Source: CAWHOW01 sp963831005 (GTDB lineage: Bacteria; Bacteroidota; Bacteroidia; Bacteroidales; CG2-30-32-10). Taken from it: a stretch of 64,000 bases of DNA. The stretch covers positions 62,001 through 126,000 of the forward strand of contig CAWHOW010000017.1 in the NCBI GenBank assembly GCA_963831005.1, written 5' to 3'. The position numbers and the translations under genes were made by a program. Below the pieces are notes generated by a model. The model made no database searches, had not been told where the DNA came from, and saw only the letters and a program-made list of their open reading frames with translations. Within the stretch, counting starts at the first letter, position 1. Each line of letters begins with the position of its first letter. This document shows positions 46,115-57,310 of the stretch, one piece after another.

Positions 46115-47754
46115 ATGAAAAAACCTACCACAGCCTTCTTTGTATAATAGCATTTGTTATTATATTATCAAATAACCTTTTTTCACAAGGCGCCTGGACA
46201 TACTATCCATATGGAGGAGGTGTTATGGGCGAATTTGGTGTATGGTCTTTATTAGAAGACAGCCATGGTAATATATGGTTTGGCAGCCCTCCTCCAGGTT
46301 TATCCAAATTCGATGGTACCAGTTGGTCTCATTATAGTATACATTCAGATGCGGGTTTATTTGAAGATAGCCATGGCAACATTTGGGCAAGTTCAAATTT
46401 CGGAACCCCTACATCAAAATTCGACGGGAGTACCTGGGAAAATTTTAATATACAAACATGTGCCATTAATGAAGATGATTCAGGTAAAATATGGGCTGCT
46501 ACCAAAACAGGGATTTACACACTCAATGATACTACATGGAGCCAGGTTTCACTTCCCGGTGCATACACAAATTATCCATTTTATTCATTGGTTAAAGATT
46601 CACTTGGAAACCTGTGGTTCGGAACAAAAAATTGTACCGTTCTTAAATACGATCAGAACAACTGGACAATATACGATTCAATTATACCGGGCTGGACAGA
46701 TAATATTACCAGAATTTTTCTCGACAGTCGTAATAAACTATGGTTCTTAACCGGTAGTCCGGATCTGTTTAACTACGATGGTATCAATTGGCAGAAAGTT
46801 CAGGTATTTGATAATTGTTTTAATTCATCCCTGTATTCTATGGCTGAGGATAAACAAGGCAATTATTGGTTTCCTGCTGATAATATCCTTTATAAATATG
46901 ATGGAACGAATTGGAGTTATTTTCAGGAGAACAGGTTTATCATTGAAGCCATGTTTACCATACTGATTGATCATAATGATAATATCTGGACGGGAGAACA
47001 ATTTACATTCGGTGGTGCCGCTAAGCTCGAAATAATCAATATCAAATCGAACTATTATCATTGTACCGGTTTGGACAGCGGTGTTATTACAATTAATACC
47101 CCTGCCCTGTCGCCTCCACTGAAATATTCGCTGGACAGCGGACAAACATACAGCAACGACAGCATTTTTACCAATGTTTCACCGGGCACCTATTATGTGG
47201 CAGTAAAAAATAATACAGAAACAATTTATAACTCAACTCCTGTTTCCTTATATAAAGATTTCAGGATATGGAATAATTTGAATTATCCTTCTTACGACAC
47301 TGCATCATCTGTAACAATGGATACTTGCGGAGATATTATTTTAGATGCCGGAGCCGGTTATAATTCATATCTATGGTCGAATGGTTCGGAATGTCCTCAA
47401 GTTGATTTGCATTTTTCGAGTGGCGGAACATATAAATATTCTGTTACAGTAACTGATAATTTATGCCAATATAAAGATTCTGTTTCAATTATTGTATTTG
47501 AAGCGAATTGCATTACCGGCATTATTCAACATGATAATAATTCCATAAAAATTTATCCCAACCCTGTTACCAATGATCTGCAAATATTGTCGGATGTGAC
47601 AATTAAGAATATAGATGTTACAGATATTACCGGGAGACTGCTTTGCAACACTAATTCTAAAACCATTGATTGTAGAAGTTTTGCCAGCGGTGTGTATTTT
47701 ATAAGGGCAACAACGGATAAAGGGGTAGTGGTGAAGAAATTTATTAAAGAATAA
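46115..47754 (+). CDS. Two-component-regulator-like beta-propeller protein with T9SS tail, frameshifted in the signal peptide
   Basis: The true start is probably the ATG at 46115. It begins a signal peptide (MKKPTTAFF) that shifts frame near 46140 and continues as IIAFVIILSNNLFSQGAWT. The mature protein has about seven propeller blades with 'DSHGNIWFG', 'SKFDGTSW' and 'DKQGNYWFPAD' motifs. An Ig/PKD-like region follows (DAGAGYNSYLWSNGSE), then a type A sorting domain (IYPNPVTNDLQIL ... VVKKFIKE). It is ~546 aa and secreted. It is the first of five T9SS proteins in a row. Confidence 0.82.
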
Positions 47755-47763
47755 ATAATCGGA

Positions 47764-48669
47764 ATGAAAAGATATTCCCTTTTTATTGTATTTGTACATA
47801 TAGTTTGTTTTGCCTGTCTGCCCGAAGGCAAGGCAAAAGCACAGACTTATTATCCATTAGTTGATACAAACAAAGTATGGAACAACTTAATATTATGGGC
47901 TGATGGTGTTTCATCTAATAACTACACTGTAAAGTTTACATCAGATACTGTTATAAATTCACTTCATTATAAAAAAGTTTTACAAATTGGATTTGATGAA
48001 GCCCCGGTAAAATATATCCGTGAAGATTCAACTGAAAAAGTATTTTATAAATACTATCCTGATTCTGCCGAAGCATTATTATATGATTTTAATATAGGTT
48101 TAAACGATACTTTTACTATAAACACTATACCTGCATACCCTGTTAAATTAATAGCTGACACGATTGATTCTGTTAAAATTTCAGGCAAACTTAGAAAAAG
48201 GATTTATCTTTCGTGGGTGCAGACAGGTGCAGTTAATGATACTTGGATTGAAGGCATAGGTAGCTTGCGTGGAGTGTTAACCACCTTTAACTTAGGTCTC
48301 TCAAATAGCCAGAATGATGTGTTGCTTTGTTTTACTGAAAACGATACATTAAAATATATCAATCCGGAATTTAGTACTTGTTCTTATTCCGGTGTTGGAA
48401 TTCAAGGATATAATGCCAATAATAATGCTGTAGAAATATTTCCCAATCCTGTTACTGATAATTTGCAGACACAAACGGGAACTGGTTCAGAAGTGAGAAT
48501 TGAGAAGTCAGAAATAAGAATCTATGATATTATAGGTAATTTGGTTTTAGAAAAGAGTATTACTGAGAATAAAACCAACATCGATATTTCAGCATTGCCC
48601 GACGGAGTGTATATTGTACATGTAAAAAGCGAGGAAGTCAATAACGTTGGAAAGTTTGTAAAAGAATAA
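47764..48669 (+). CDS. Secreted T9SS type A protein
   Basis: This 301-aa protein has a signal peptide (MKRYSLFIVFVHIVCFACLPEGKAKAQ). The middle region (YYPLVDTNKVWNNLILWADG ... GIGSLRGVLTTFNLGLSN) looks like the 'hypothetical T9SS' family of beta proteins of unknown role. It ends in a sorting domain EIFPNPVTDNLQTQT ... GVYIVHVKSEE ... GKFVKE. It begins 10 bp after the preceding gene, so one operon is likely. Confidence 0.82.
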   Translation: MKRYSLFIVFVHIVCFACLPEGKAKAQTYYPLVDTNKVWNNLILWADGVSSNNYTVKFTSDTVINSLHYKKVLQIGFDEAPVKYIREDSTEKVFYKYYPDSAEALLYDFNIGLNDTFTINTIPAYPVKLIADTIDSVKISGKLRKRIYLSWVQTGAVNDTWIEGIGSLRGVLTTFNLGLSNSQNDVLLCFTENDTLKYINPEFSTCSYSGVGIQGYNANNNAVEIFPNPVTDNLQTQTGTGSEVRIEKSEIRIYDIIGNLVLEKSITENKTNIDISALPDGVYIVHVKSEEVNNVGKFVKE

Positions 48670-48708
48670 GTAAGTCAGAATTAATCTAAACATAAAATAA
48701 ATAATACC

Positions 48709-49903
48709 ATGAAAAAATTAATTACATTACTAATGCTAGTTTTTATTGGCTTGAGCATAAAAGCACAGTGGCAACCAACAAGTGGTCCTTTATTTAGCAC
48801 AGGGCAAATTTCTTGCTTTTTAGTGAAAGGTACAAATATTTTTGCGGGAACTAATGGTGGTGGTGTGTATTTATCAACTGATCAAGGTATAAGCTGGACA
48901 GCTGTGAATAACGGTATATCTAGTACGGAAGTTATTCTCTCAATGTCTATGTGCAATGATACCATTTTTGCCGGCACACAGGGTGATGGAGTGTTTTTAT
49001 CTGCCAATAATGGCACAAACTGGTCTTGCAGCGAGTACCGGATTGTCATCTTCCGAAGATAAAACTGTATTATCATTGGTCGTCAGTGGAACTAATATTT
49101 TTGCCGGTACTAATAACGGAGTGTTTTTATCTGCCAATAATGGTATAAGCTGGACAGCAGTAAATAGTGGAATTACAACTTTAGCGGTTCATTCATTGGC
49201 TATATGTTTAAACGGCGGAACAAATATTATTGCAGGTACTATGGGTAGTGGTGTGTTTTTATCAAACAATAATGGCGCAAGTTGGGTGGCGGTAAATACA
49301 GGATTAACAAATTCTTCCGATAATATAATTCTCTCATTAGCTGTCAGTGGAAATAATATTTTTGCGGGAACTTATGGAGGCGTATTTCTATCAGATAATA
49401 ATGGCACGAGCTGGACGGCTATGAACACAGGGCTGGCTTGTACAACATTAAATGCTATAGCTGTAAGTAACGATACCCTTTTTGCAGGCACAAGTGGTGG
49501 CAGCGGAATTTATAAATCAGCCAATAATGGCGCAAAATGGAGTAGCTGGAATTCTGGCTTGACTTATACATCTATTTATTCATTCGTGATAAGCGGAGCA
49601 GATATTTTTGCAGGGACATACGGCGGTGGAGCATGGAAACGATCGACATCGCAATCGGATGGAATAGAAGAAATAAATGATAAAAATACTAATATTACTG
49701 TTTTCCCTATTCCTGTCACCAATAATTTGCAAATACAAACGGTTGTGCCAATTAAAAACATAGAGGTTACTGATATTACCGGAAGGCTATTTTGCAACAC
49801 TACTGCGAAAACTATTGATTGCAGTAATTATGCAAGCGGTGTATATTTTATAAGAGCAACAACGGACAAAGGGGTTGTAGTGAAGAAGTTTATTAAAGAA
49901 TAA
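48709..49903 (+). CDS. Secreted repeat beta-propeller protein with T9SS tail, frameshifted
   Basis: The product is ~397 aa after repair. A signal peptide (MKKLITLLMLVFIGLSIKAQ) precedes eight or so ~40-aa repeats. These have the form 'GTNIFAGTxxGGVFLSANNGxSWTAVNxGL', typical of BNR/sialidase-like propellers. It ends in a type A sorting domain (VFPIPVTNNLQIQ ... VVKKFIKE). Dropping one T at 49026-49027 joins the two frames within a repeat (NNGTNWS-AASTGL). The stop is at 49903. Confidence 0.82.
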
Positions 49904-51097
49904 AGAACAATTATGCAGTTCAATTATTAAATAATCTGTGTTATGAAAAAAATAATCTTACTCAGTATTTGTTTCTTCATATACAGTAATATATTCCCGC
50001 AACTTGTAGTTGATAGTTCAATTATGACACCGGCACAAATGGTACAAAATATTTTTGCAGGAGCAGGAGTAACAGTAAGCAATGTTATATACACAGGAGA
50101 TCCGTCAGCGATAGGAAGCTTTAGCGGAGGTGCATTAACAAATCTTGGAATGGCAAGTGGAATAGTTATGTCAACAGGAATGGTTAATGGAAATGGTTCT
50201 AATGGAGAATATCCAATCGGTTCACCTGCTTCGAATTTTAATTCATGGATTTTTAGTGATTCTACATGTCATGACCCCCAGCTTATTTCCATTGCAACTG
50301 ATAATATCTATGATGCAGCAATTTTGCAATTCGATTTTGTTCCATCTTCTGACACCATCTACTTCAAATATGTTTTTGCTTCAGAAGAATATCCTGATTA
50401 TGTTAACTCATATTTTAATGATGTTTTTGGCTTCTTTTTATCTGGCCCTAATCCTGATAGTGGTAATTATTCCAATGTCAATATCGCTTTAATTCCTGGT
50501 ACAGATACTATGGTTTCCATTAATAATGTTAATGATGGACAAAGCTGGTCTGGCCCGCCAACTGGTCCATGCAATAATTGCCAGTATTATATAGATAATT
50601 TTTCTGGTACATCAATAGTGTATAATGGATTTACTACTGTTCTAACTGCTAAATATCCTGTACTCCCTTTCATGACCTATCATGCTAAAATCGGTATTAC
50701 AGATGTGGGAGATGCATCATGGGACTCTGCAATATTTCTTGAAGCAAATAGTCTATCCACGTTTGGCAATGATGTAATTTATTTTACATTTCCCTGGTCA
50801 TCACATGCTACTGTATTAGAATGCAGTACATGTAAAGATACTGTCAATACTTGTGGGGGAGTGGTTCCAATTGCAATTGTAGGCACAACAGTTAACCATT
50901 ATTCATGGTCATGGAGCCCTGCGGCAGGATTACTGGCAACTACGGGAGACACTGTTATAGCCAATCCTTCCGTTACAACATTGTACACTGTTATAGGAAC
51001 GCCATTAGATTCTTCTGTTATCGCCGATACTCTTTATATAGTTGTAAAGGTAACTCCCGGAGCAACAGTAGGTATTAATGCATCTGCAAATCCGAGT

Positions 51098-52195
51098 GAC
51101 TTTGTTGCATGGATAATTTGGAAAAAAAATAATTTCTTTGTTTAAAAATTCTTAAGCTACTTTTGTACTTATCGGCATTCCTAAATTTGTCATAACATTT
51201 AATATTGAGCAATTAATCCGTACTTCTGTTTTTTCATTTTCAAATTTTCTCGCATTAATTTTATCTCCAATTATTGTTTTATACCGAAACATTGCTACTT
51301 CCACTAAACTTCGTTTGTGATATTTAATTTGTTTCTTCCATTCTTTTCGTCCTATTTTGTTTATGCATTTTATGACTTTATTCCTTTCTTTTAATGCCGT
51401 ATCTTTACTCTCAACTGCATTCTCTTGCGGTGGTATTATTTCTTTGATTTTTCTTTTACATAATTCTTTACGAACATTCTTTTTATCATACCCTCCATCT
51501 CCTCTAAAGCTATTGATTTGCCCAGCTACTTCATTTAATAAATCTTCTGTCACTTCCGCATCAGATATGCTGTTTTCTGTTAATTCTTCTGCTATGATTT
51601 CCTGTGTCTCTGCATTTATTCCTATATGTAATTTCCTCCATGTTCTGTGCTTACTCCATCCATACCTACGCACTTTCCATTCACCTTCACCATATACTTT
51701 TAATCCAGTGCTGTCAACTATTATATCTATGTTCCCTTTTTGTTTTATTGCTTTCAATTCTATTTGAAGTTTTCCCGCCCGCCTACTCAATGTACTATAA
51801 TCCGGAGCATTTATTTCTAAACTCATTATTTCAAACAAACTATTTACAAACCCTTCTGTTTGCCTTAATTTTAAATGTATTACTTGCTTTATAGTCAAGC
51901 AGGTTTTTATGGCTAAATCACTATATCCTATTTTACCCCCTCGTTCTCTTGTGCCTGTATATGCCCATGAATTTATTGCTTCTTTACTTATCCAAAGGGT
52001 TATCTTTCCTCGATTTTTTAAACTCTCATTATATTCTTTCCAATTTAAAATTTTATATTTATCTTTGGCTTTGAATTCTGTTAGTTTGCTCATAATGTCG
52101 AAGTTTTGTGCAAACTTCTTAATTTAGAGTGTTAGCTTATTTGGGTTAACACTCTTTTTTCAACATTCTTTTGTTTATATCCATGCAACAAAGTC
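51098..52195 (-). mobile_element. IS5-family (IS903-like) insertion sequence
   Basis: The 1098-bp element has perfect 18-bp terminal inverted repeats (GACTTTGTTGCATGGATA at 51098-51115 and its complement at 52178-52195). An exact 9-bp target duplication AATCCGAGT lies at 51089-51097 and 52196-52204. A 9-bp duplication is characteristic of the IS903 group. One intact transposase gene is inside, so it may be active. Confidence 0.95.
51152..52093 (-). CDS. IS5-family transposase (IS903 group)
   Basis: This 313-aa DDE transposase is intact. It has the DNA-binding start (RERGGKIGYSDLAIKTCLTI), then DIIVDSTGLKVYGEGEW with the first aspartate, FRGDGGYDKK with the second, and the C-terminal Y-(2)-R-(3)-E-type KYHKRSLVEVAMFRYKTIIG. 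The E of the triad is in SLVEVAMFRYK. LNVMTNLGMP is the family tail. The match to IS903 transposases is close across the whole length. Confidence 0.94.
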   Translation of the reverse strand: MSKLTEFKAKDKYKILNWKEYNESLKNRGKITLWISKEAINSWAYTGTRERGGKIGYSDLAIKTCLTIKQVIHLKLRQTEGFVNSLFEIMSLEINAPDYSTLSRRAGKLQIELKAIKQKGNIDIIVDSTGLKVYGEGEWKVRRYGWSKHRTWRKLHIGINAETQEIIAEELTENSISDAEVTEDLLNEVAGQINSFRGDGGYDKKNVRKELCKRKIKEIIPPQENAVESKDTALKERNKVIKCINKIGRKEWKKQIKYHKRSLVEVAMFRYKTIIGDKINARKFENEKTEVRINCSILNVMTNLGMPISTKVA

Positions 52196-53509
52196 AATCC
52201 GAGTTGTGCTGGAACATTAACAACATTAACTGCCAGCGGCGGAATTACTTATTCATGGAGCGGCGGTTTGGGAACTGTAGACCCTTTAACAGTTGAACCA
52301 GCAGCAACAAATACGTACTCAGTTACATGTACTGATATGAATGGCTGTACGGCTAAGGATAGCATCACTGTTGATGTGGTTCCTAATCCAGTAATCAGTA
52401 TTTCTTCTTCTGCCAATAATATATGCGCAAGTAGTTCTGATATTTTGACAGCAAACGGAGGAAATACTTATGTGTGGAGTAATAGTTTAGGAACAAATAA
52501 TCCTGTTACAATAATGCCAACTGCTGCTTCAATATATACAGTTACAGGTACTGACACTAATGGATGTTCGGGTACTGCAAATATCACTATCAATATTGTT
52601 CAGACAGCCGTAGCACCTTTCATTTGCGTGGTTACAACTGATAGTTCTACCTTTTATAAATATAATGATATTTATTGGGATAATACTGTATACAATAATG
52701 CTGACAGCTTTATTGTATATAGGATGAATATACTAACTTCAACCTATTTGTGCATTGGAACAGTAAGCGCGAATGCCTTGAGTGAATTTACAGATACTGC
52801 TCAAAGTATTGGCGGACCTAATGGTGGGAATCCGATGTATTCTAGTTGGTTATATAAACTTGCTATACGTGATACATGTGGTAATATTAGCGATTTAAGC
52901 CCTTCTCATCAAACTATGTTTGTTCAGGAAAGCGGTTCTAATTTTTCTTGGAATGCATATTCAATTGGATCAGGACAGGCTAACCCGGTAATAGGTTATG
53001 CTTTTTTAAGAGATGATAATAACACAGGGAATTGGCATGTTCTGGTAAATACAGCCGGCCTTGCATCTACAGATCCGAACTATACAAGTTACCCTAATGG
53101 TAATTGGCGAGTTGATGCTTTAGGTTTTGATTGCACACCAACAATGTTAAGCATCACACAAACACATTTATTATCACATAGCAATACTATAAAGCCAGTA
53201 CCTATGGGATTTGCACAGTTGACTTTAAACAATGAACAAATAGCCGTTTATCCCAATCCCGTATTTAATACGTTAACAATCGAAAGTCTGCAGAGTGCAG
53301 TAATTGAAATTACAAACATACAAGGTCAGCTTATTAAAATTTATACAACGACAGGCAATAAAATTAATATTGATGTTTCCTCATTGACAAGCGGTGTCTA
53401 CATTTTGCAAGTGAGAACTGAGAAAGGAATCGAAGTAAAAAAGTTCATTAAAGAATAAATAGAGCAAATAGATAACATTGAAAAATAAAACCAATAAATA
53501 ATCAAAGCT

Positions 53510-55960
53510 ATGAAAAAGTTATTTATTATTTTAATGCTTGCATTTACATGCATAAGTACATATGCACAAAATTGTTTCTGGGCAAAAAGTGCCAGTGGCA
53601 CAGGCGATGAGTATACCAAAGCCATTACTACAGATATAAGCGGGAATGTATATGTTACAGGGTCGTTCGAATATTCATTGACAATTGGTGACACAACACT
53701 AATATGCCCTTCAAATAATGGCGAATTTTTCATAGCCAAATATAGCCCGGGTGGTTTGGTTATTTGGGCAAAAGGAACTGCTAATGGTGCTGGTTATGGC
53801 ATTACGACAGACGCAGTTGGAAATATTTATGTAACCGGTTTTTTTGTCAGGTCAATTATATTTGGGTCCACTACATTAACTGATTCAGGAGTAGGCGATA
53901 ATTTTGTAGTTAAATATGATCCAAATGGTAATGTAATATGGGCTAAGTTCATAGGAGGTAGAAATGGGGGTGAAGAAGTAAATAGTATTACAGTAGATAA
54001 GGGAGAAAATGTTTTTATTGCAGGGTCTTTTGAGAATGATACTATTACATTTGGCAATTTTACAATATCAGCTCTTGGATCAGGTAATCTTGATATTTTT
54101 GTTGCTAAATTTAATTCAAACGGAAACCCTGTTTGGATAAAAAGCGCCGGAGGGGATAGACCAGATAATGGTAATAGCATTACTGAAAATAACGGATATT
54201 TATTTATTACCGGTAGCTTTTCAAGTGATTCAATAGCTTTTGGCGATACTACGTTTTACAATATTGCTCCCGGCGCTGACGTTTTTTATAATGCGAAAAT
54301 GGATACCACCGGTAATTTTATCTGGGTAAAACCGGTAAGTTCTACTTGGGGAAATGCTGACGGTATTTCGATCACAATTGATTCTACGGGTAATACATTT
54401 GTAACAGGAACCTTTACAGGCGTCACCACTGTTTTTGGCACGACAACTTTTACTCAAAGTACTTCGGGAAATACAAGTATATTTATTGTAAAATATGATG
54501 CATCAGGTAATGTAATATGGGCAAAAAGTTCAGGAAGTACTTCTTATACAAATGAAAGTACCGGAATTACTATTGACACAAGCAGCAATGTTTATATTAC
54601 AGGTAATTATAGAAGTCCCTCTATTTCATTTGATAGCGATATATTAATAAATAATAGTTCTATGGGTTATAATATTTTTATTGCAAAATATAGCTCTGTA
54701 GGTAATGTATTATGGGCGAAAAGTGCAGGAGGTACGGGTGATGAATTTTCACGCGGAATAGCTAAAGGTGTAAAAGATAATGTTTATATTACAGGTGTAT
54801 TTCAAGATAACGCTGCTGTTTTTGGAAATGATACTTTAATATCTATAAGTAATGATGATATTTTTGTGGCAGACCTGTATGACTTTAATTCAGCTATATC
54901 TTCCTTTACTGATGCCACATGTTTTGGTTCAAACAATGGAAAAGCATTTACATCGGTTTCCGAAGGAAATTCTCCTTACACTTATTTATGGAATACAAGC
55001 CCAACTCAAACAACATCTTCAGTTACTAATCTTCCTGCGGGAAGTTTTACTGTAACTATAACAGAAGAATATGGTTGTGCGCAGACACATTCCGTTACCA
55101 TTACTCAGCCCCCTGCCGATTCCGCAAAGATTTGCATGGTTACTGTTGATTCTTTATCTCAATATAACATTATTGTGTGGGATAAAACGCCTTTCACCCG
55201 AGTTGATTCATTCATTGTTTACCGTGAAATAACCACTAATAATTATTTACCAATTGCACGAATGCCTTATGCAGCGCTTAGCCAGTTTACAGATACTGTG
55301 CGAACATTATATTTCCCGAATACAGGAAATCCAAATGCAGGAACTTACCGGTATAAATTGCAAGTACATGATACCTGTGGCAGCTACAGCACGCTAAGCC
55401 CTTATCATAATACAATCTTTATATTAAACAATGATGGGACATTTTACTGGACAGTACCTTATACTATTGAAAATGGCGCTAATCCGGTAGCTGATTATAT
55501 CCTGATGCGCGATGACAGCAGCAATGGAAACTGGCATGCAGTAAACAGTGTGGCTGGTACCCAGCAAACTGTCAGCGACCCTCTCTACGCTTTATATAAA
55601 GATGTTGCCTCATGGAGAGTAAAGACACAATGGAGCATAAGTTGTGCCCCAACATTAATTGAGAGAACGTCATCTTTAAGCACATCTTTTTCAAATGTCA
55701 TGTCTAATTTATCTCCGGTAGGAGTCGATAGTTATTCTTCAGCAAATGCCATAAATATTTTTCCTAATCCTATTGAAGATATTTTGCAAATAAAGACTGC
55801 TTTACAAATCAAGAAGATTGAAGTTACAGATATTACAGGAAGATTGCTTTTCACTACTACTTCCAGAACCATTGATTGCAGAGATTATGCAAGCGGTGTG
55901 TATTTTATCAGGGCGACAATGGGTAAAGGGATTGTGGTTAAAAGGTTTGTAAAAGAATAA
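53510..55960 (+). CDS. SBBP/beta-propeller T9SS surface protein
   Basis: This 816-aa protein has a signal peptide (MKKLFIILMLAFTCISTYAQ). About eight ~50-60-aa SBBP-type repeats follow ('DxxGNVYVTGxF', 'FIAKYxxxGNVIWAKSxGG'). Then come one SprB repeat (CFGSNNGKAFTSVSEGNSPYTYLWNTSPT), a ~200-aa beta domain shared with the preceding protein (SFIVYRE ... SQFTDT), and a type A sorting domain. The frame is intact. It is the last of the five T9SS genes that share nearly the same tail. Confidence 0.88.
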   Translation: MKKLFIILMLAFTCISTYAQNCFWAKSASGTGDEYTKAITTDISGNVYVTGSFEYSLTIGDTTLICPSNNGEFFIAKYSPGGLVIWAKGTANGAGYGITTDAVGNIYVTGFFVRSIIFGSTTLTDSGVGDNFVVKYDPNGNVIWAKFIGGRNGGEEVNSITVDKGENVFIAGSFENDTITFGNFTISALGSGNLDIFVAKFNSNGNPVWIKSAGGDRPDNGNSITENNGYLFITGSFSSDSIAFGDTTFYNIAPGADVFYNAKMDTTGNFIWVKPVSSTWGNADGISITIDSTGNTFVTGTFTGVTTVFGTTTFTQSTSGNTSIFIVKYDASGNVIWAKSSGSTSYTNESTGITIDTSSNVYITGNYRSPSISFDSDILINNSSMGYNIFIAKYSSVGNVLWAKSAGGTGDEFSRGIAKGVKDNVYITGVFQDNAAVFGNDTLISISNDDIFVADLYDFNSAISSFTDATCFGSNNGKAFTSVSEGNSPYTYLWNTSPTQTTSSVTNLPAGSFTVTITEEYGCAQTHSVTITQPPADSAKICMVTVDSLSQYNIIVWDKTPFTRVDSFIVYREITTNNYLPIARMPYAALSQFTDTVRTLYFPNTGNPNAGTYRYKLQVHDTCGSYSTLSPYHNTIFILNNDGTFYWTVPYTIENGANPVADYILMRDDSSNGNWHAVNSVAGTQQTVSDPLYALYKDVASWRVKTQWSISCAPTLIERTSSLSTSFSNVMSNLSPVGVDSYSSANAINIFPNPIEDILQIKTALQIKKIEVTDITGRLLFTTTSRTIDCRDYASGVYFIRATMGKGIVVKRFVKE

Positions 55961-55986
55961 TTTATTATAAAAGGCTTAATAAAGTT

Positions 55987-56012
55987 AAGGGCTTCGCATT
56001 GACGAAGCCCTT
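55987..56012 (+). terminator. Stem-loop after the T9SS array
   Basis: AAGGGCTTCG/CGAAGCCCTT with a 6-base loop lies 26 bp after the last T9SS gene. It is followed by a weak U-stretch, so it is a probable terminator. Confidence 0.65.
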
Positions 56013-56101
56013 GAAATATATCAGCTTTAGGACTTAATTGTCATTTATCAAGACTTTGTATATTTGAAGAATTTTACAATGGTCAGAATTAAATTAAGCA
56101 C

Positions 56102-56677
56102 ATGGTAAATTACAAGGAAATACTTAAAACCAAATGTGTTGGCATAGCAGGCTGTGGCGGACTTGGTTCCAATTGTGCCGTTGCGCTTGCACGTGTGGGC
56201 ATTGGTAAGCTTATTATTGCCGATTTTGATGTGATCATTGAAAGCAATCTTAACAGGCAATATTTCTTTTTTAACCAGATAGGACAGAAAAAAGCATATG
56301 CGCTTCGAGAGAATATCAACAGGATAAACCCTGCTGTTGCCGTGGAAGCCCATGACAAAAAACTTAAAGCTAGTGATATTATTAAGCTTTTCAAAAATTG
56401 TGATGTTATTGTTGAAGCTTTTGACCTTGCTGAAATGAAACAAATGATTATAGAGACCGTGCTGGCAGAAATGCATGATAAACCTATAGTTTCGGGAGTG
56501 GGACTTGCCGGCTGGGGTGATTCAAATTCTATTAAAGTATGGCAAAATGGTAAGCTTTATATATGCGGTGATTCTTCTAAGGAAGTTTCTGAAAGCATGC
56601 CTCCCCTTGCACCTCGTGTTGGCATTGTTGCCAATATGCAAGCCAATGTGGTGATGGAAATATTGATTGAAAATTAA
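56102..56677 (+). CDS. thiF: ThiF-family adenylyltransferase for a ThiS-like sulfur carrier
   Basis: This 191-aa E1-like enzyme activates the C-terminal glycine of a small sulfur carrier with ATP. It has the nucleotide motif GCGGLGSNCA (residues 18-27), DFDVIIESNLNRQYF and a KAYALRENINRINP helix. It lacks the CxxC zinc pairs of E. coli ThiF and is shorter, as in the ThiF family-2 proteins. The sulfur carrier gene lies 80 bp downstream, confirming the partner. It could serve thiazole synthesis or, given the tungsten enzyme in the window, pterin-cofactor sulfuration. No thiG/H/C is here. Confidence 0.85.
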   Translation: MVNYKEILKTKCVGIAGCGGLGSNCAVALARVGIGKLIIADFDVIIESNLNRQYFFFNQIGQKKAYALRENINRINPAVAVEAHDKKLKASDIIKLFKNCDVIVEAFDLAEMKQMIIETVLAEMHDKPIVSGVGLAGWGDSNSIKVWQNGKLYICGDSSKEVSESMPPLAPRVGIVANMQANVVMEILIEN

Positions 56678-56757
56678 TAATTAACTTTGCACTTTATCAA
56701 TGGTATTTATCCCGATTTCATCTGGTAATGAATAAATTATGAAAAAGTGAAATAGAA

Positions 56758-56961
56758 ATGAAAATTACTCTTAACAACAATAACGAAGAATTAAGCGGAA
56801 ATGAAATGACTGTTCAGCAATTATTGAATACAAAAAAGTTTACCTTCAAAATGTTGGTAATTAAAATTAACGGTAGCTTAATTAAAAAGGACGAATATGA
56901 AAAAGCTGTCATTACTGATGGCGACAATGTAGATGTGATACATCTTATCAGCGGAGGATAA
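56758..56961 (+). CDS. thiS: ThiS-like sulfur carrier protein
   Basis: This 67-aa beta-grasp protein ends in the required GG (VIHLISGG), the site that becomes an acyl-adenylate and thiocarboxylate. The pattern MTVQQLLN, MLVIKINGSLIKKDEYEKAVITDGDNV is typical of ThiS. It lies next to its activating enzyme ThiF. Confidence 0.88.
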   Translation: MKITLNNNNEELSGNEMTVQQLLNTKKFTFKMLVIKINGSLIKKDEYEKAVITDGDNVDVIHLISGG

Positions 56962-57018
56962 TGATTCAGTTCAATGTTTAAGGTTCAAAGTTGAAAAATA
57001 AATATAAATAATAAAGAT

Positions 57019-57300
57019 ATGTTTAAAACAAACGAATATTTCGAGGGCAAGGTTAAATCCATTGCTTTTACAACTAAAGAAGGTCCTGCAACAATTGGTG
57101 TTATGGCAGTAGGCGAATATGAATTCGGAACATCAACTGTCGAGTATATGACAGTAACTTCAGGAAAACTTACTGTTAAACTTCCGGGTAGCAACGAATG
57201 GAAGGATTATAAGCCTTTCGAAACCTTTATTGTGGAAAAGGATAAGAAGTTCCAGTTGATTGTAAAAGAAGAAACATCTTACTTATGTCTTTATAAATAA
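57019..57300 (+). CDS. ppnP: Pyrimidine/purine nucleoside phosphorylase (DUF1255)
   Basis: This 93-aa single cupin-fold protein begins MFKTNEYFEGKVKSIAF. GPATIGVMAVGEYEFGTSTVEYMTV and FIVEKDKKFQLIVKEETSYLCLYK are diagnostic of PpnP. It cleaves nucleosides with phosphate. It is in a short plus-strand run after thiS. Confidence 0.93.
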   Translation: MFKTNEYFEGKVKSIAFTTKEGPATIGVMAVGEYEFGTSTVEYMTVTSGKLTVKLPGSNEWKDYKPFETFIVEKDKKFQLIVKEETSYLCLYK

Positions 57301-57310
57301 ATCAAGAATT

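Larger units (their letters stand above)
49943..53458 (+). pseudogene. Choice-of-anchor-L/T9SS surface protein split by an IS
   Basis: The 5' part (49943-51097, 385 codons) has a signal peptide and a choice-of-anchor L domain (TPAQMVQNIFAGAGVTVSNV, FASEEYPDYVNSYFNDVFGFF). The 3' part (52205-53458) has SprB/PKD-like repeats (TYSVTCTDMNGCTAKDSI) and a type A tail (AVYPNPVFNTLTIES ... VKKFIKE). Removing the IS and one copy of its 9-bp duplication restores ...NASANPS-CAGTLTTL... and an 802-aa protein with no other break. The gene is disrupted in this sequence. Confidence 0.88.
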
